DNA of 64,000 bases from Igneacidithiobacillus copahuensis (lineage in GTDB: Bacteria > Pseudomonadota > Gammaproteobacteria > Acidithiobacillales > Acidithiobacillaceae), in contig NZ_JAAXYO010000090.1 in NCBI RefSeq assembly GCF_018854015.1, forward strand, positions 1-64,000, given 5' to 3'. The position numbers were made by a program, and so were the translations under genes. A model generated the notes under the pieces. That model was not told the DNA's origin. It worked only from the letters and a program-made list of their open reading frames with translations, and made no database searches. Of this stretch, positions 43,649-52,240 are shown one piece after another. Position 1 is the stretch's first letter, and each line of letters opens with the position of its first letter.

Positions 43649-45174
43649 GTATGCTCGATGAGACTTTTCCCGCTCATTTCCGGGGCCTTAGGCAGGCCGA
43701 GCAGCTGTAGTAGCGTGGGGGCGAGATCCTCCAGCGCGCCGCTTTCCTGCAGGCGGGCGGAGCGGCCAATATAGAGCAGGGGCACAGGGTTACAGGTATG
43801 CGCAGTGTGTGCCTGGCCGGTCTCCGGGTCGAGCATTTGTTCAACATTGCCATGATCCGCGGTGATCAGCACCTCGCCGCCGCGTGCCCGCACTGCCGGC
43901 ACGATACGGCCCAGGGCTTGATCTACGGCCTCCACCGCAGCCTTGGCGGCCTCCAGTTTGCCGCTGTGTCCGACCATGTCGGGGTTGGCAATGTTGCAGA
44001 TGATGACATCATGCTGACCAGCCTGCACCTCGGCAATCAGGCGATCTGCTAGATCCCGAACACTCATTTCCGGCTGCAGATCATAGGTAGCGACGCTGGG
44101 CGAGGGAATGAGAACGCGATCTTCCCCTTCAAAAACCTGCTCTTCGCCACCGTTGAAAAAGAACGTCACGTGGGCATATTTCTCGGTCTCGGCGATGCGC
44201 AGTTGCCGCATCCCAAAGCGGGAAATCCACTCTCCAAAGGTATTGCGCAGACGGCTCGGTGGAAAGGCTACCTGCACGGGAAGCTGCTCGCTGTACTCTG
44301 TCAGGGTGACGAAGGCCGAGAGTTTCGGCACGACCGCACGCGGGAAGCCGGAGAAGTCCGGCTCGACAAAGGCGCGGGTGATCTGGCGGGCGCGATCAGA
44401 ACGAAAATTGAGAAAGACGATGCTATCGCCGTCCTCTATCCGCGCCGCGGGTCCGATCCGCGCTGCAGGCACGAACTCGTCGCTTTCCACTTGGGTATAG
44501 GCCGCCTCCAGGGCGGCTTCGGCACTCGGATATTCCGTGCCAAGGCCCTGGGTGATGAGATCATAGGCCTTTTGCACGCGGTCCCAGCGGTGGTCGCGGT
44601 CCATGGCATAGTAGCGACCGATCAGGGTGGCGAGGCACCCGCCCTCCCGCGCCAAAGCGTCTTCTACTTTCCGCAGGGAGGCCGCCGCCGAACGGGGGGC
44701 GGTATCCCGCCCGTCGAGAAAGGCATGCAGATAGACCCGCTCGGCGCCGCGCTCCCGCGCCAGACGCAAACCGGCGATCAGGTGATCTTCGTGGGAGTGT
44801 ACCCCACCGGGAGAGAGCAGCCCGAGGATGTGCACCGCCTTGCCGTGTTGCTGTGCCGCATCCACGGCCTGCACCAGTGCGGCATTCTGGTAGAAGCTGC
44901 CATCGGCGATGGCACGATTGATCCGTTCGTACTCTTGATAGACGACCCGACCGGCACCGATGTTGATGTGCCCGACCTCACTGTTGCCCATCTGCCCGCG
45001 GGGCAGACCGACCGAAGCCTCGGATGCCTGTAGCAGGGCATGCGGGTGGGTTTTCCACCAGCTATCCCAGTGCGGCGTGTGAGCCAGCGCAATGGCGTTA
45101 TCTGCCGCCGCCTCGCGATAGCCCCAGCCATCGAGAATGAGCAATACCACAGGGCGAACGGACGATGTACTCAC
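43645..45174 (-). CDS. gpmI: Phosphoglycerate mutase, cofactor-independent (manganese)
   Basis: This enzyme interconverts 2- and 3-phosphoglycerate, and in an autotroph links the Calvin cycle to central metabolism. The 509 residues match the alkaline-phosphatase-superfamily type: Asp 15 in LLILDGWGY, Ser 65 in GNSEVGHINIGAGR, and ITADHGNVEQM near the C-terminus provides the metal ligands. It is first in a gpmI-envC-ctpA operon, a gene order shared by many proteobacteria. Confidence 0.96.
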   Translation of the reverse strand: MSTSSVRPVVLLILDGWGYREAAADNAIALAHTPHWDSWWKTHPHALLQASEASVGLPRGQMGNSEVGHINIGAGRVVYQEYERINRAIADGSFYQNAALVQAVDAAQQHGKAVHILGLLSPGGVHSHEDHLIAGLRLARERGAERVYLHAFLDGRDTAPRSAAASLRKVEDALAREGGCLATLIGRYYAMDRDHRWDRVQKAYDLITQGLGTEYPSAEAALEAAYTQVESDEFVPAARIGPAARIEDGDSIVFLNFRSDRARQITRAFVEPDFSGFPRAVVPKLSAFVTLTEYSEQLPVQVAFPPSRLRNTFGEWISRFGMRQLRIAETEKYAHVTFFFNGGEEQVFEGEDRVLIPSPSVATYDLQPEMSVRDLADRLIAEVQAGQHDVIICNIANPDMVGHSGKLEAAKAAVEAVDQALGRIVPAVRARGGEVLITADHGNVEQMLDPETGQAHTAHTCNPVPLLYIGRSARLQESGALEDLAPTLLQLLGLPKAPEMSGKSLIEHT

Positions 45175-45211
45175 CTGACTCCTTCACAAACTTTTCCGAC
45201 ACCCGCGGATT

Positions 45212-47722
45212 CTAGCCAAGACTGGCGCCCTCCGCTACCAGGGGCGTCAGATGCCAGATATCGGCGTTGTATTCGCGGATGGTACGATCGCTGGAAAAGA
45301 TCCCGCTCGCCGCCGTATTGCGGATGCTGAACCGCAGCCATTCATCCTGATCGCGCCACAGTCCTGCCACCTCCTGCTGTTTCTGCTTGTAACTGGTGAA
45401 GTCGGCGAGCACCATCCAGGGATCATGCGGAGAGAGTACGGCATCCAGCAGGCAATCAAAGAGGCCAAAATCGTAGGGATTGAAATAGCCGCTGCGGATG
45501 AGCTGCAAGACGCGCTCCAGATCCTGGTCGGCATCGATGAAGTGCTGCGGCTGATACTGCGCGCGCAGATGGGCGACCTCCTCGGCATTCAGGCCAAAGA
45601 GAAAAAAGTGCTCGGCACCTACGGCCTCACGAATTTCGATGTTGGCACCATCCAGGGTACCGATCGTCAATGCCCCGTTCATCATGAATTTCATGTTCCC
45701 GGTACCCGACGCCTCCTTGCCAGCGGTGGAAATCTGCTCGGAAAGATCAGTGGCGGTGCAGATCTTTTCCATCAGCGAGACCCGATAATCGGGCAGGAAT
45801 ACCACACGCAACAGCCCATCGGTGTCGGGATCAGCATTGATGGTACGGGCGATCTCGTTGATAAAGCGAATGATGCGCTTAGCCATGAAATATCCCGGCG
45901 CCGCCTTGCCGGCAAAGAGCACATTGCGCGGCGTGAATCCTTCTAGATCACCGCGCTTGATGCGATCGTAGAGGTGTACCACATGCAGGGCGTTGAGCAA
46001 CTGCCGCTTGTACTCGTGGATACGTTTGACCTGGGTATCGAGCAGGGCGCCGGGGATCATGGCCACCCCGGTCTGCTCGCTGATGATGTCAAAGAGTGCC
46101 GCTTTGTTGGCGGCGCGGACCTTGGCCCAGCTCTTGCGAAACCGACTGTCATCGGCAAAGGGCGAGAGTGTCTGCAGCCCGGCCAGGTCCTGCTGCCAGT
46201 CGCTGCCGATCTTGCCGCTGATCAGCTTGCATAACTCGGGGTTGGCAGACTGCAGCCAGCGGCGCGGGGTGACGCCATTGGTCTTGTTGTTGAAGCGTTC
46301 CGGCCAGAGCTGATAGAAGTCGTGAAACAGCTCGCGACACAGAAGCTCGGTGTGCAGGGCGGCAACACCATTGACGGAAAAGCTCCCGACCACCGCCAGG
46401 TTGGCCATACGTACCATGGGATCCGGGCCTTCTTCGATCAAGGAGACACGGCTGAGCAGGCCGCTGTCACCGGGGTGGGTGCGCGCCACCTCGCGCAGAA
46501 AGCGCGCGTTGATCTCGTAGATGATCTCCAGCACGCGCGGCAGGAGCTGGCGAAAGAGACGCACCGGCCATCGCTCCAACGCTTCGGGGAGTAGGGTATG
46601 ATTGGTGTAGGCCATGGTGCTGCTGGTGATCTTCCAGGCGGCGTTCCAATCCAATCCGTGTTCGTCGATCAGCAGACGCATGAGTTCGGCCACCGAGATG
46701 CTGGGATGGGTGTCGTTGAGCTGGAAGACATGCTGCTCGGCAAAATGGGAGAATTTTTCCCCATGCTTTGCGACCCAGTCAGCTAGGACATCCTGCAGGC
46801 TGGCGGAGGCGAGGAAATACTGCTGGCGCAGACGCAATTCCTTGCCGTTTTCGCTGCTGTCGTTAGGGTAGAGCACCATGCTGATATGCTCGGCGGCATT
46901 TTTCGCGGCAACTGCCTCGGGATAGGCCCCCGCGTTGAATTCCCCGAGATCGAAGACGTCGGTGGCGGCGGCGCGCCACAGGCGCAGGGTGTTGACGACG
47001 TCATTGGCATAGCCAGGGATGGGAATGTCGTAGGGCACGGCCAGGACATCATGGGTATCTACCCAACGAAAGCGATTTTTGCCGGCAGCGTCGATATAGA
47101 CTTCGCTGTGCCCGCCGTAGGGGATGCGACGTACCCGCTCCGGACGCTTGATTTCCCAGGGGTAGCCATTTTTGAGCCAATGGTCAGGTTCTTCGACCTG
47201 CTCGCCGTGGTGAATTTCTTGGCGGAACATGCCATAAGCGTAGCGGATGCCATAGCCCGTAACCGGTAGAGCGAGACTTGCGCAACTGTCGAGAAAGCAG
47301 GCAGCCAAGCGGCCAAGACCGCCATTACCGAGGCCGGCATCGGCCTCTTTTTCGGCCAGCTCGGCCAATTCCCAACCTTGGGAGGCCAAGGCCGTTTCGG
47401 CAGCCTCTTCGAGTCCAAGGTTGAGTAGGGTATTGTTCAGACTGCGCCCGAGCAGGAATTCCAGGGACAGGTAAAACGCCCGTTTCCCGCGCATTTCGGT
47501 GCGCCGTTCTTCGCTTTGGTTCCAGCGCTCTACCAAGCGATCGCGCAAGGCCATGCCCAGAGCGGTGTAGACGCTACGCGCAATCTTGTCGGTAGCGGCT
47601 TCGGCGACGGGAACCCCCAGGCTGCGGAAGAGATAGTGTTGGCTGTCCTGACAAAGGGTCTCGGCATTCATGCCTAGGGGAGGGAGGGTACATTCGGCGC
47701 TCTTGCTGCGTTTGCGTATCAC
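45212..47722 (-). CDS. glgP: Glycogen/starch phosphorylase
   Basis: GlgP releases glucose-1-phosphate from alpha-1,4-glucans using phosphate and PLP. The 836 residues include FLLGRSLNNTLLNLG, the GLGNGGLGRLAACFLDS glycine-rich stretch, and the PLP-lysine region EASGTGNMKFMMNGALTIGTLDGAN, all expected for the family. The GTG at 47722 is chosen as the start because AGGAGT lies 5 bases before it; an ATG at 47761 would add 13 residues. No other glycogen gene is nearby. The 281 bases from here to the toxin gene show no other gene or clear signal. Confidence 0.92.
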   Translation of the reverse strand: MIRKRSKSAECTLPPLGMNAETLCQDSQHYLFRSLGVPVAEAATDKIARSVYTALGMALRDRLVERWNQSEERRTEMRGKRAFYLSLEFLLGRSLNNTLLNLGLEEAAETALASQGWELAELAEKEADAGLGNGGLGRLAACFLDSCASLALPVTGYGIRYAYGMFRQEIHHGEQVEEPDHWLKNGYPWEIKRPERVRRIPYGGHSEVYIDAAGKNRFRWVDTHDVLAVPYDIPIPGYANDVVNTLRLWRAAATDVFDLGEFNAGAYPEAVAAKNAAEHISMVLYPNDSSENGKELRLRQQYFLASASLQDVLADWVAKHGEKFSHFAEQHVFQLNDTHPSISVAELMRLLIDEHGLDWNAAWKITSSTMAYTNHTLLPEALERWPVRLFRQLLPRVLEIIYEINARFLREVARTHPGDSGLLSRVSLIEEGPDPMVRMANLAVVGSFSVNGVAALHTELLCRELFHDFYQLWPERFNNKTNGVTPRRWLQSANPELCKLISGKIGSDWQQDLAGLQTLSPFADDSRFRKSWAKVRAANKAALFDIISEQTGVAMIPGALLDTQVKRIHEYKRQLLNALHVVHLYDRIKRGDLEGFTPRNVLFAGKAAPGYFMAKRIIRFINEIARTINADPDTDGLLRVVFLPDYRVSLMEKICTATDLSEQISTAGKEASGTGNMKFMMNGALTIGTLDGANIEIREAVGAEHFFLFGLNAEEVAHLRAQYQPQHFIDADQDLERVLQLIRSGYFNPYDFGLFDCLLDAVLSPHDPWMVLADFTSYKQKQQEVAGLWRDQDEWLRFSIRNTAASGIFSSDRTIREYNADIWHLTPLVAEGASLG

Positions 47723-48003
47723 GACGGACTCCTTCTTCGCTGCAGGACTCGAGGTCAGCATAGAACCTTTTTATGGCCTTGAGAAGTGTCCGCAAGGTGC
47801 ATATATGCAGACACCTGCCAACTGGATATGCGCAGGACGCTGGCTGGCGTCGCGCAGATTAGCGGTGCCCTTCCAACCACGCTTTGTAAATAGGAAAAAT
47901 TTTTCAAAACGCTACCTCAGCAAGGCTGCGTCAGTACATAGATTGCGTGACCATGCGTACCCGCAGGGCTGTGCAAACGCGACTGATCGTCTCGAAGCGC
48001 GGC

Positions 48004-48330
48004 TCACTTCGCAATCCCCAGGAACACAGCCAGACAACGCTCGACCTCCACCAGAGTATTCGCATCGATGTGTCCAAAAGCAGGTCCCACCTTATCGCGT
48101 TTGATGGTCATGGCCTTGTTCACCATGACTTGTGATGGTTTCTGCAAACCATTTTCCGTGCCCGGTTGAACGGTGATGCGAAGCAATGGCGCGTCAATAA
48201 GAGTGCTGGTGATTGGCAGCACGGTGATGCTGCCCAGGTCCCTGAACTGATTACTTTGAATGACCAGCGCGGGCCGTGGTTTGCCAAAGTCACCTTGCAT
48301 GGCGATGGTCACAAGGTCTCCGCGTATCAC
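48004..48330 (-). CDS. mazF: MazF/PemK-family toxin
   Basis: This 108-residue protein has the MazF/CcdB-like fold: an N-terminal RGDLVTIAMQGDFGKPRPALVIQSNQF and then ITVLPITSTLIDAPLLRITV. Members of this family cut mRNA at short sequences and stop growth when the antitoxin is lost. It overlaps the upstream antitoxin gene by 4 bases (ATGA), the usual way antitoxin and toxin are coupled. The activity itself is inferred from the family. Confidence 0.88.
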   Translation of the reverse strand: MIRGDLVTIAMQGDFGKPRPALVIQSNQFRDLGSITVLPITSTLIDAPLLRITVQPGTENGLQKPSQVMVNKAMTIKRDKVGPAFGHIDANTLVEVERCLAVFLGIAK

Positions 48331-48548
48331 TCCTCCGGCCAGCCATCAGCCAGGGCTTCATCCATGAACTGCTGCATGGCGGTGTCGGCACTATCGGCCT
48401 GGGCCACAATCAGGCATTGGCGACGGCACTCTTCCGCGAAGTCCGGGCGGCGCGTGTCAGGCACCCAAATCTGCACCGGACGAAGCCCTTCCCTGCGCAG
48501 AGCTTCACGGTGCTTTTGTACCCGCTGATTGACGTGCGCCATCGCCAA
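48327..48548 (-). CDS. DUF3018/MazE-type antitoxin
   Basis: This small 73-residue protein (VNQRVQKHREALRREGLRPVQIWVPDTRRPD, given here in part) carries the DUF3018 pattern found in MazE-like antitoxins next to MazF. The N-terminal half resembles a DNA-binding element that could repress the operon; the acidic C-terminus (ADSADTAMQQFMDEAL) would neutralise the toxin. ATGs at 48548 or 48542 are both possible starts. Confidence 0.8.
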   Translation of the reverse strand: MAMAHVNQRVQKHREALRREGLRPVQIWVPDTRRPDFAEECRRQCLIVAQADSADTAMQQFMDEALADGWPEE

Positions 48549-48595
48549 GCCTCCCTAGAGAACCATGCGACATCCTACCCACTCCATACGGTTAC

Positions 48596-48733
48596 ATGCA
48601 ACAAGTCGTGAGAGACGTGTCGATCGGGAGAATAGCTATTCCGTTGGACGTGGAGATTGGGGACTTGAGGCCGTTGCTAGAGGTCAATACCCGGCCACTG
48701 GAAGCCGAAGAGGACATTACGCCTTGGGGCTAA
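48596..48733 (+). CDS. Possible small ORF of 45 codons
   Basis: An ATG at 48596 opens a 45-codon reading ending in TAA at 48731. The predicted peptide (starting MQQVVRDVSIGRIAIPLDVE) uses codons such as AGA and ATA that are uncommon in neighbouring genes, and it has no recognisable domain. It may be a fragment left from the toxin-antitoxin locus or chance. The 271-base gap between the antitoxin and the rhodanese gene holds nothing else I can support. Confidence 0.2.
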   Translation: MQQVVRDVSIGRIAIPLDVEIGDLRPLLEVNTRPLEAEEDITPWG

Positions 48734-48819
48734 CACGGGTCTTTGGCAAGCTTGCCTTTTGCCGATTTCCTCGCCATGGTAGCCGCTCCGGAAAGCGGTG
48801 ACGCAGGAGCAGGTAAACT

Positions 48820-49206
48820 ATGGCAAAAAGCTTGGCAGACTTTATCCGTGAGGCGCGGGCACAAATCTCTGAAGTCGATTGTGATGTGGTCGAGGAATGG
48901 CTGGACGCCGGTGAAGACGTGTTGATCGTCGATGTGCGGGAGGCAGAGGATTTTCATCGGGCGCGATTGCCTGGGGCCCATCACGTCCCGCGCGGTCACT
49001 TGGAAGCGTTGGCAGACCTCGAGTATGGCAAGGCCCACCCGGAGCTGTCGCGGGCGCGGGAACGCCGAGTCTTGCTCTACTGCGACAGCGGCACCCGTTC
49101 TGCCTTTGCCGCCGTTACCCTGGCGCAGATGGGCTTCGCCCGGGTCTACAGCCTCACCGGCGGCATGGTCGTCTGGGAAGCCGAGGATAAGCCCATCGAA
49201 AGCTGA
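48820..49206 (+). CDS. Rhodanese-domain protein
   Basis: This 128-residue protein is one rhodanese domain. WLDAGEDVLIVDVREAEDFHRARLPGAHHV is the N-terminal core, and the catalytic loop is CDSGTRS with C88 as the sulfur-carrying cysteine. YSLTGGMVVWE closes the fold. Rhodaneses move sulfane sulfur, for example from thiosulfate to a thiol, which fits a sulfur-oxidising host but is not specific to it. No signal peptide is present. AGGAG precedes the ATG. It converges on the sugar kinase gene with one base between the stops. Confidence 0.9.
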   Translation: MAKSLADFIREARAQISEVDCDVVEEWLDAGEDVLIVDVREAEDFHRARLPGAHHVPRGHLEALADLEYGKAHPELSRARERRVLLYCDSGTRSAFAAVTLAQMGFARVYSLTGGMVVWEAEDKPIES

Positions 49207-49207
49207 T

Positions 49208-50152
49208 TCAGGCAGGTAAGGCCTCGCCAAAACTGTCCTGATAACGCTGTACGAACTCGTTGTGTGTGAAGCGATGGTTCTGGGTGCCCGCAACCTCGAT
49301 CTTGTAGGAGCCCATAAGCGACGCGATGCGGCCACAGGTTGCCCACGGCAAATCGTGCTCCAGGCCATAGAGCAGGCCGGCACGATAGGCATCACCGCAG
49401 CCGGTGGGATCGACGACGGCGCTGGCCTTGGCCGCTGGAATCCGGATCTCTTCCTCGCCCTGATAAATAGTCGAACCCTTCTCGCCCTGGGTGACGATCA
49501 AAGCCTTAAGCTTGCTGCGGAGGGTTGCCAAGTCCCAACCCGTGCGCGACTGGATCATGCCGCACTCGTAATCGTTGACGCTGAGATAATCGGCCTCGCT
49601 GATCATCTGGCGTAGGGTGTCGCCATCGAAGAGGGGCAGGGCCTGGCCGGGATCGAAGATGGTCTGCACCCCGGCGCTCCGCAGGTCGTGCAGGTGTTGC
49701 ACCATGGCATCGAGTCCATCGGGGGCGACGATGCCCCAGCGGCTTCCCGCTGGAATCTGCCCGGCGAGACGATTCTTGCCCGCCTGCATCATCGCTCCAG
49801 GGTGAAAGGCAGTGATCTGGTTGTCATCGAGGTCGGTGGTGATGAAGGCTTGTGCGGTATATTGATCGCGGAGAACCGCAATATGGCTGCTGGCAATGTG
49901 CAGATGCTGCAGGTGCTCCGCGTAGGGGCCGAAGTCCTGGCCAACGGTACCGACGATCAGCGGCTCGCCGCCGAGAAGCTTGAGGTTGTAGGCGATGTTG
50001 CCGGCGCAGCCGCCAAAGTCCCGGCGCATCTCGGGTACGGTGAAGGAGACGTTCAGCATGTGCACACGATCGGGCAGGATGTGCTCCTGAAAGCGGTCCT
50101 GAAAGACCATGATGGTATCGAAGGCGAGGGAACCGCAAATAAGGGTCGGCAT
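49208..50152 (-). CDS. PfkB-family kinase, probably adenosine kinase
   Basis: This 314-residue ribokinase-family enzyme has the anion-hole motif DPTGCGDAYRAGLLYG near the C-terminus with the catalytic Asp, and the N-terminal ligand region FGGCAGNIAYNLKLLGG. In many proteobacteria the version beside metK/ahcY is called adenosine kinase. That would remove the adenosine that AhcY releases from S-adenosylhomocysteine, so the context makes the call more likely. Substrate specificity (adenosine, fructose or ribose) cannot be read from the sequence. The start MPTLICGSLAFD at 50152 fits the family better than the ORF extension to 50200. Confidence 0.78.
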   Translation of the reverse strand: MPTLICGSLAFDTIMVFQDRFQEHILPDRVHMLNVSFTVPEMRRDFGGCAGNIAYNLKLLGGEPLIVGTVGQDFGPYAEHLQHLHIASSHIAVLRDQYTAQAFITTDLDDNQITAFHPGAMMQAGKNRLAGQIPAGSRWGIVAPDGLDAMVQHLHDLRSAGVQTIFDPGQALPLFDGDTLRQMISEADYLSVNDYECGMIQSRTGWDLATLRSKLKALIVTQGEKGSTIYQGEEEIRIPAAKASAVVDPTGCGDAYRAGLLYGLEHDLPWATCGRIASLMGSYKIEVAGTQNHRFTHNEFVQRYQDSFGEALPA

Positions 50153-50252
50153 GGAATCTCCTGTTGATTTTTTGCAACGGATACGAGTGGCAATTTGCAC
50201 GATTGAGGACTACAATGTGGCCATTGTACGACAATGTGGTCATCGGGTGCGA

Positions 50253-50852
50253 ATGATGCGAGCTTTGGGGCTTTTTTCTGGATTGCTGTTTGCTGGGCTG
50301 GCAGTGCTGCCGGCCGCGGCAATGGCTGCCCCGGATCAGCCCTATGTCAATCTCTTTGGTGGCAACACGTTCTTCGGGTCGGGCAGCCATTTGGATGGCG
50401 GGGGCACGGTAGGTCTGCGTGTCGGGCAGCGTTTGGGGCGGCATTTGGGTATCGAGTGGCAGATCGCGTCGGCCTTTGCGCGACTGCAAGATCAGAGCAA
50501 AAGCAACGCGAATCAGTACAGTGGTTCCCTCATTGGCAACTACTATGCCTTTTCCGGAAATTCCTCCCCCTATCTCTCGCTGGGGCTTGGTGCGTCGAGC
50601 GATCTGTTTAACCAGCAAGTCGGCCGTGGCACTTCGCTTTTGGGAATCTTTGGGCTGGGCTACGAGCAGCGCCTGGGTGATCATTTCGGTCTGCGTCTTG
50701 GCGTGCAGGATCAAGTCCTCTTCGACACCCCGCGTGCGCAGGGGGGTGCCCTGAACAATGTCCAGGTGACGGGTGGCATTTCCTACTTCTGGGGGGGCAG
50801 CGAGGACAAGCGCGCCTTCCCCATTATCGCACCGACACAATCGGGGTCTTGA
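50253..50852 (+). CDS. Small outer-membrane beta-barrel protein
   Basis: This protein of about 199 residues has a signal peptide (MMRALGLFSGLLFAGLAVLP, cleavage near AMA-APD) and then alternating strands with repeated aromatic and Gly residues (GGTVGLRVGQRLGRHLGIEW; YYAFSGNSSPYLSLGLGAS; ILGIFGLGYEQRLGDHFGLRL-like), typical of OmpA/OmpW-type barrels of eight strands. I do not recognise a named family. It lies between the kinase (divergent) and metK. The start at 50253 is chosen by the signal peptide. Confidence 0.65.
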   Translation: MMRALGLFSGLLFAGLAVLPAAAMAAPDQPYVNLFGGNTFFGSGSHLDGGGTVGLRVGQRLGRHLGIEWQIASAFARLQDQSKSNANQYSGSLIGNYYAFSGNSSPYLSLGLGASSDLFNQQVGRGTSLLGIFGLGYEQRLGDHFGLRLGVQDQVLFDTPRAQGGALNNVQVTGGISYFWGGSEDKRAFPIIAPTQSGS

Positions 50853-50964
50853 GGGTTTTTCGCGCTTGCAATGAGCGCCTTTCAGTTTCTTGTGGTCGGA
50901 CCCTCTGCTATATTTGCCTCACTTTTCTGCGATTGACATCGCCAGCAGCCGAGGAGCCGTCCGC

Positions 50965-52134
50965 ATGTCCAAAACCCATCTCTTCACCTCCGAGTCCGTG
51001 TCCGAAGGCCATCCCGATAAAGTTGCAGATCAGATATCCGACGCCATCCTTGATGCGATCCTGGCCCAGGACCCGCGCGGGCGAGTCGCTGCCGAAACGT
51101 TGATCACCACCGGTTTGATTGTCCTTGCCGGTGAGATCACCACCGCGGCGCAGGTAGACTACGCCGACGTGGCGCGGCAGACGGTGCGCCGGATTGGCTA
51201 CGATTCCTCCGAGATGGGTTTTGACTGGGCCTCCTGCGCCGTTGTGCAGACTCTCGACAAGCAGTCGCCGGATATTGCTCAGGGTGTCGACGAGGGGGCC
51301 GGCCTCGATTTGGATCAGGGGGCGGGCGACCAGGGGCTGATGTTTGGCTTTGCCTGCGACGAAACGGACGTGCTGATGCCCACGCCGATCTATTTCGCGC
51401 ACCGCCTGACCGAGCGGCAGGCCTTGGTGCGCAAGGATGGCCGCTTGCCCTGGTTGCGCCCCGACGCCAAGAGCCAGGTGACGGTGCGCTATGAGGATGG
51501 CCGCCCAGTGGCCATCGATGCGGTGGTTCTCTCCACGCAGCACAGCCCCGATGTGAGTCACACACAGTTGGTGGAGGCGGTGCAGGAGGAAATCATCAAG
51601 CCCGTTCTGCCGCCAGAAATGTTGCACAAGGGCACCCAGTATTTCATCAATCCCACCGGTCGCTTTGTGATTGGCGGACCCGTGGGTGACTGCGGTCTGA
51701 CCGGCCGCAAGATTATCGTCGATACCTACGGCGGGCAGGGAAGTCACGGCGGTGGCGCCTTCTCGGGCAAGGACCCCTCCAAGGTCGATCGCTCCTCCTC
51801 CTATGCCGGTCGCTACGTTGCCAAGAATATCGTTGCCGCGGGGCTGGCCAAGCGTTGCGAGGTGCAGGTAGCCTATGCCATCGGTATCTCGCAGCCGGTC
51901 AGTTTGATGGTCGATACCTTTGGTACCGGCGTCATTGACGACGATCGTATTGCCGCCATCGTGCGCGAGCATTTCGACCTGCGTCCCAAGGGCATCATCC
52001 AGATGCTCGACCTGTTGCGGCCGATCTACAGCAAGACCGCCGCGTATGGGCACTTTGGCCGCGAGGAGCCGGAGTTTACCTGGGAGCGCACCGATCGTGC
52101 CGCGGCTTTGCGTGCAGCGGCCGGCCTGAACTGA
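50965..52134 (+). CDS. metK: S-adenosylmethionine synthetase
   Basis: This enzyme makes SAM from methionine and ATP. The 389 residues include FTSESVSEGHPDKVADQIS, GAGDQGLMFGFA and GGGAFSGKDPSKVDRS, the family signatures. ATG at 50965 is the natural start; the reading extends upstream only by chance. A -10-like TATATT at 50909-50914 may be its promoter. It is the first gene of a methyl-cycle group: metK, ahcY and metF. Confidence 0.97.
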   Translation: MSKTHLFTSESVSEGHPDKVADQISDAILDAILAQDPRGRVAAETLITTGLIVLAGEITTAAQVDYADVARQTVRRIGYDSSEMGFDWASCAVVQTLDKQSPDIAQGVDEGAGLDLDQGAGDQGLMFGFACDETDVLMPTPIYFAHRLTERQALVRKDGRLPWLRPDAKSQVTVRYEDGRPVAIDAVVLSTQHSPDVSHTQLVEAVQEEIIKPVLPPEMLHKGTQYFINPTGRFVIGGPVGDCGLTGRKIIVDTYGGQGSHGGGAFSGKDPSKVDRSSSYAGRYVAKNIVAAGLAKRCEVQVAYAIGISQPVSLMVDTFGTGVIDDDRIAAIVREHFDLRPKGIIQMLDLLRPIYSKTAAYGHFGREEPEFTWERTDRAAALRAAAGLN

Positions 52135-52147
52135 TTTTTTACCTGTG

Positions 52148-52216
52148 CCGAGGGGCGCTGCAGCCGTCGCGGTCCGGCGGTCAGGCTCGGTGCGGGTCTT
52201 TGCTTCAACCGCGCTC
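52148..52216 (+). promoter_or_regulatory. S-adenosylhomocysteine (SAH) riboswitch
   Basis: The leader of ahcY has the SAH-riboswitch layout. A P1 stem pairs CCGAG (52148-52152) with CTCGG (52186-52190), enclosing the conserved GGGCGCTG and CAGGCTCGG segments. A downstream GCGCTC (52211-52216) can pair with GGGCGC (52153-52158), the characteristic pseudoknot, with one G-U pair. A Shine-Dalgarno AAAGGAG follows. In this class SAH binding turns ahcY expression on, which makes sense because AhcY destroys SAH. Confidence 0.88.
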
Positions 52217-52240
52217 GTCTTTCAAAGGAGATAAGTCCCG

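Noticed and set aside
50853..50964. SAM riboswitch before metK
   Set aside because: The gap is short and lacks the conserved SAM riboswitch stems and core; only the SAH element before ahcY is convincing.
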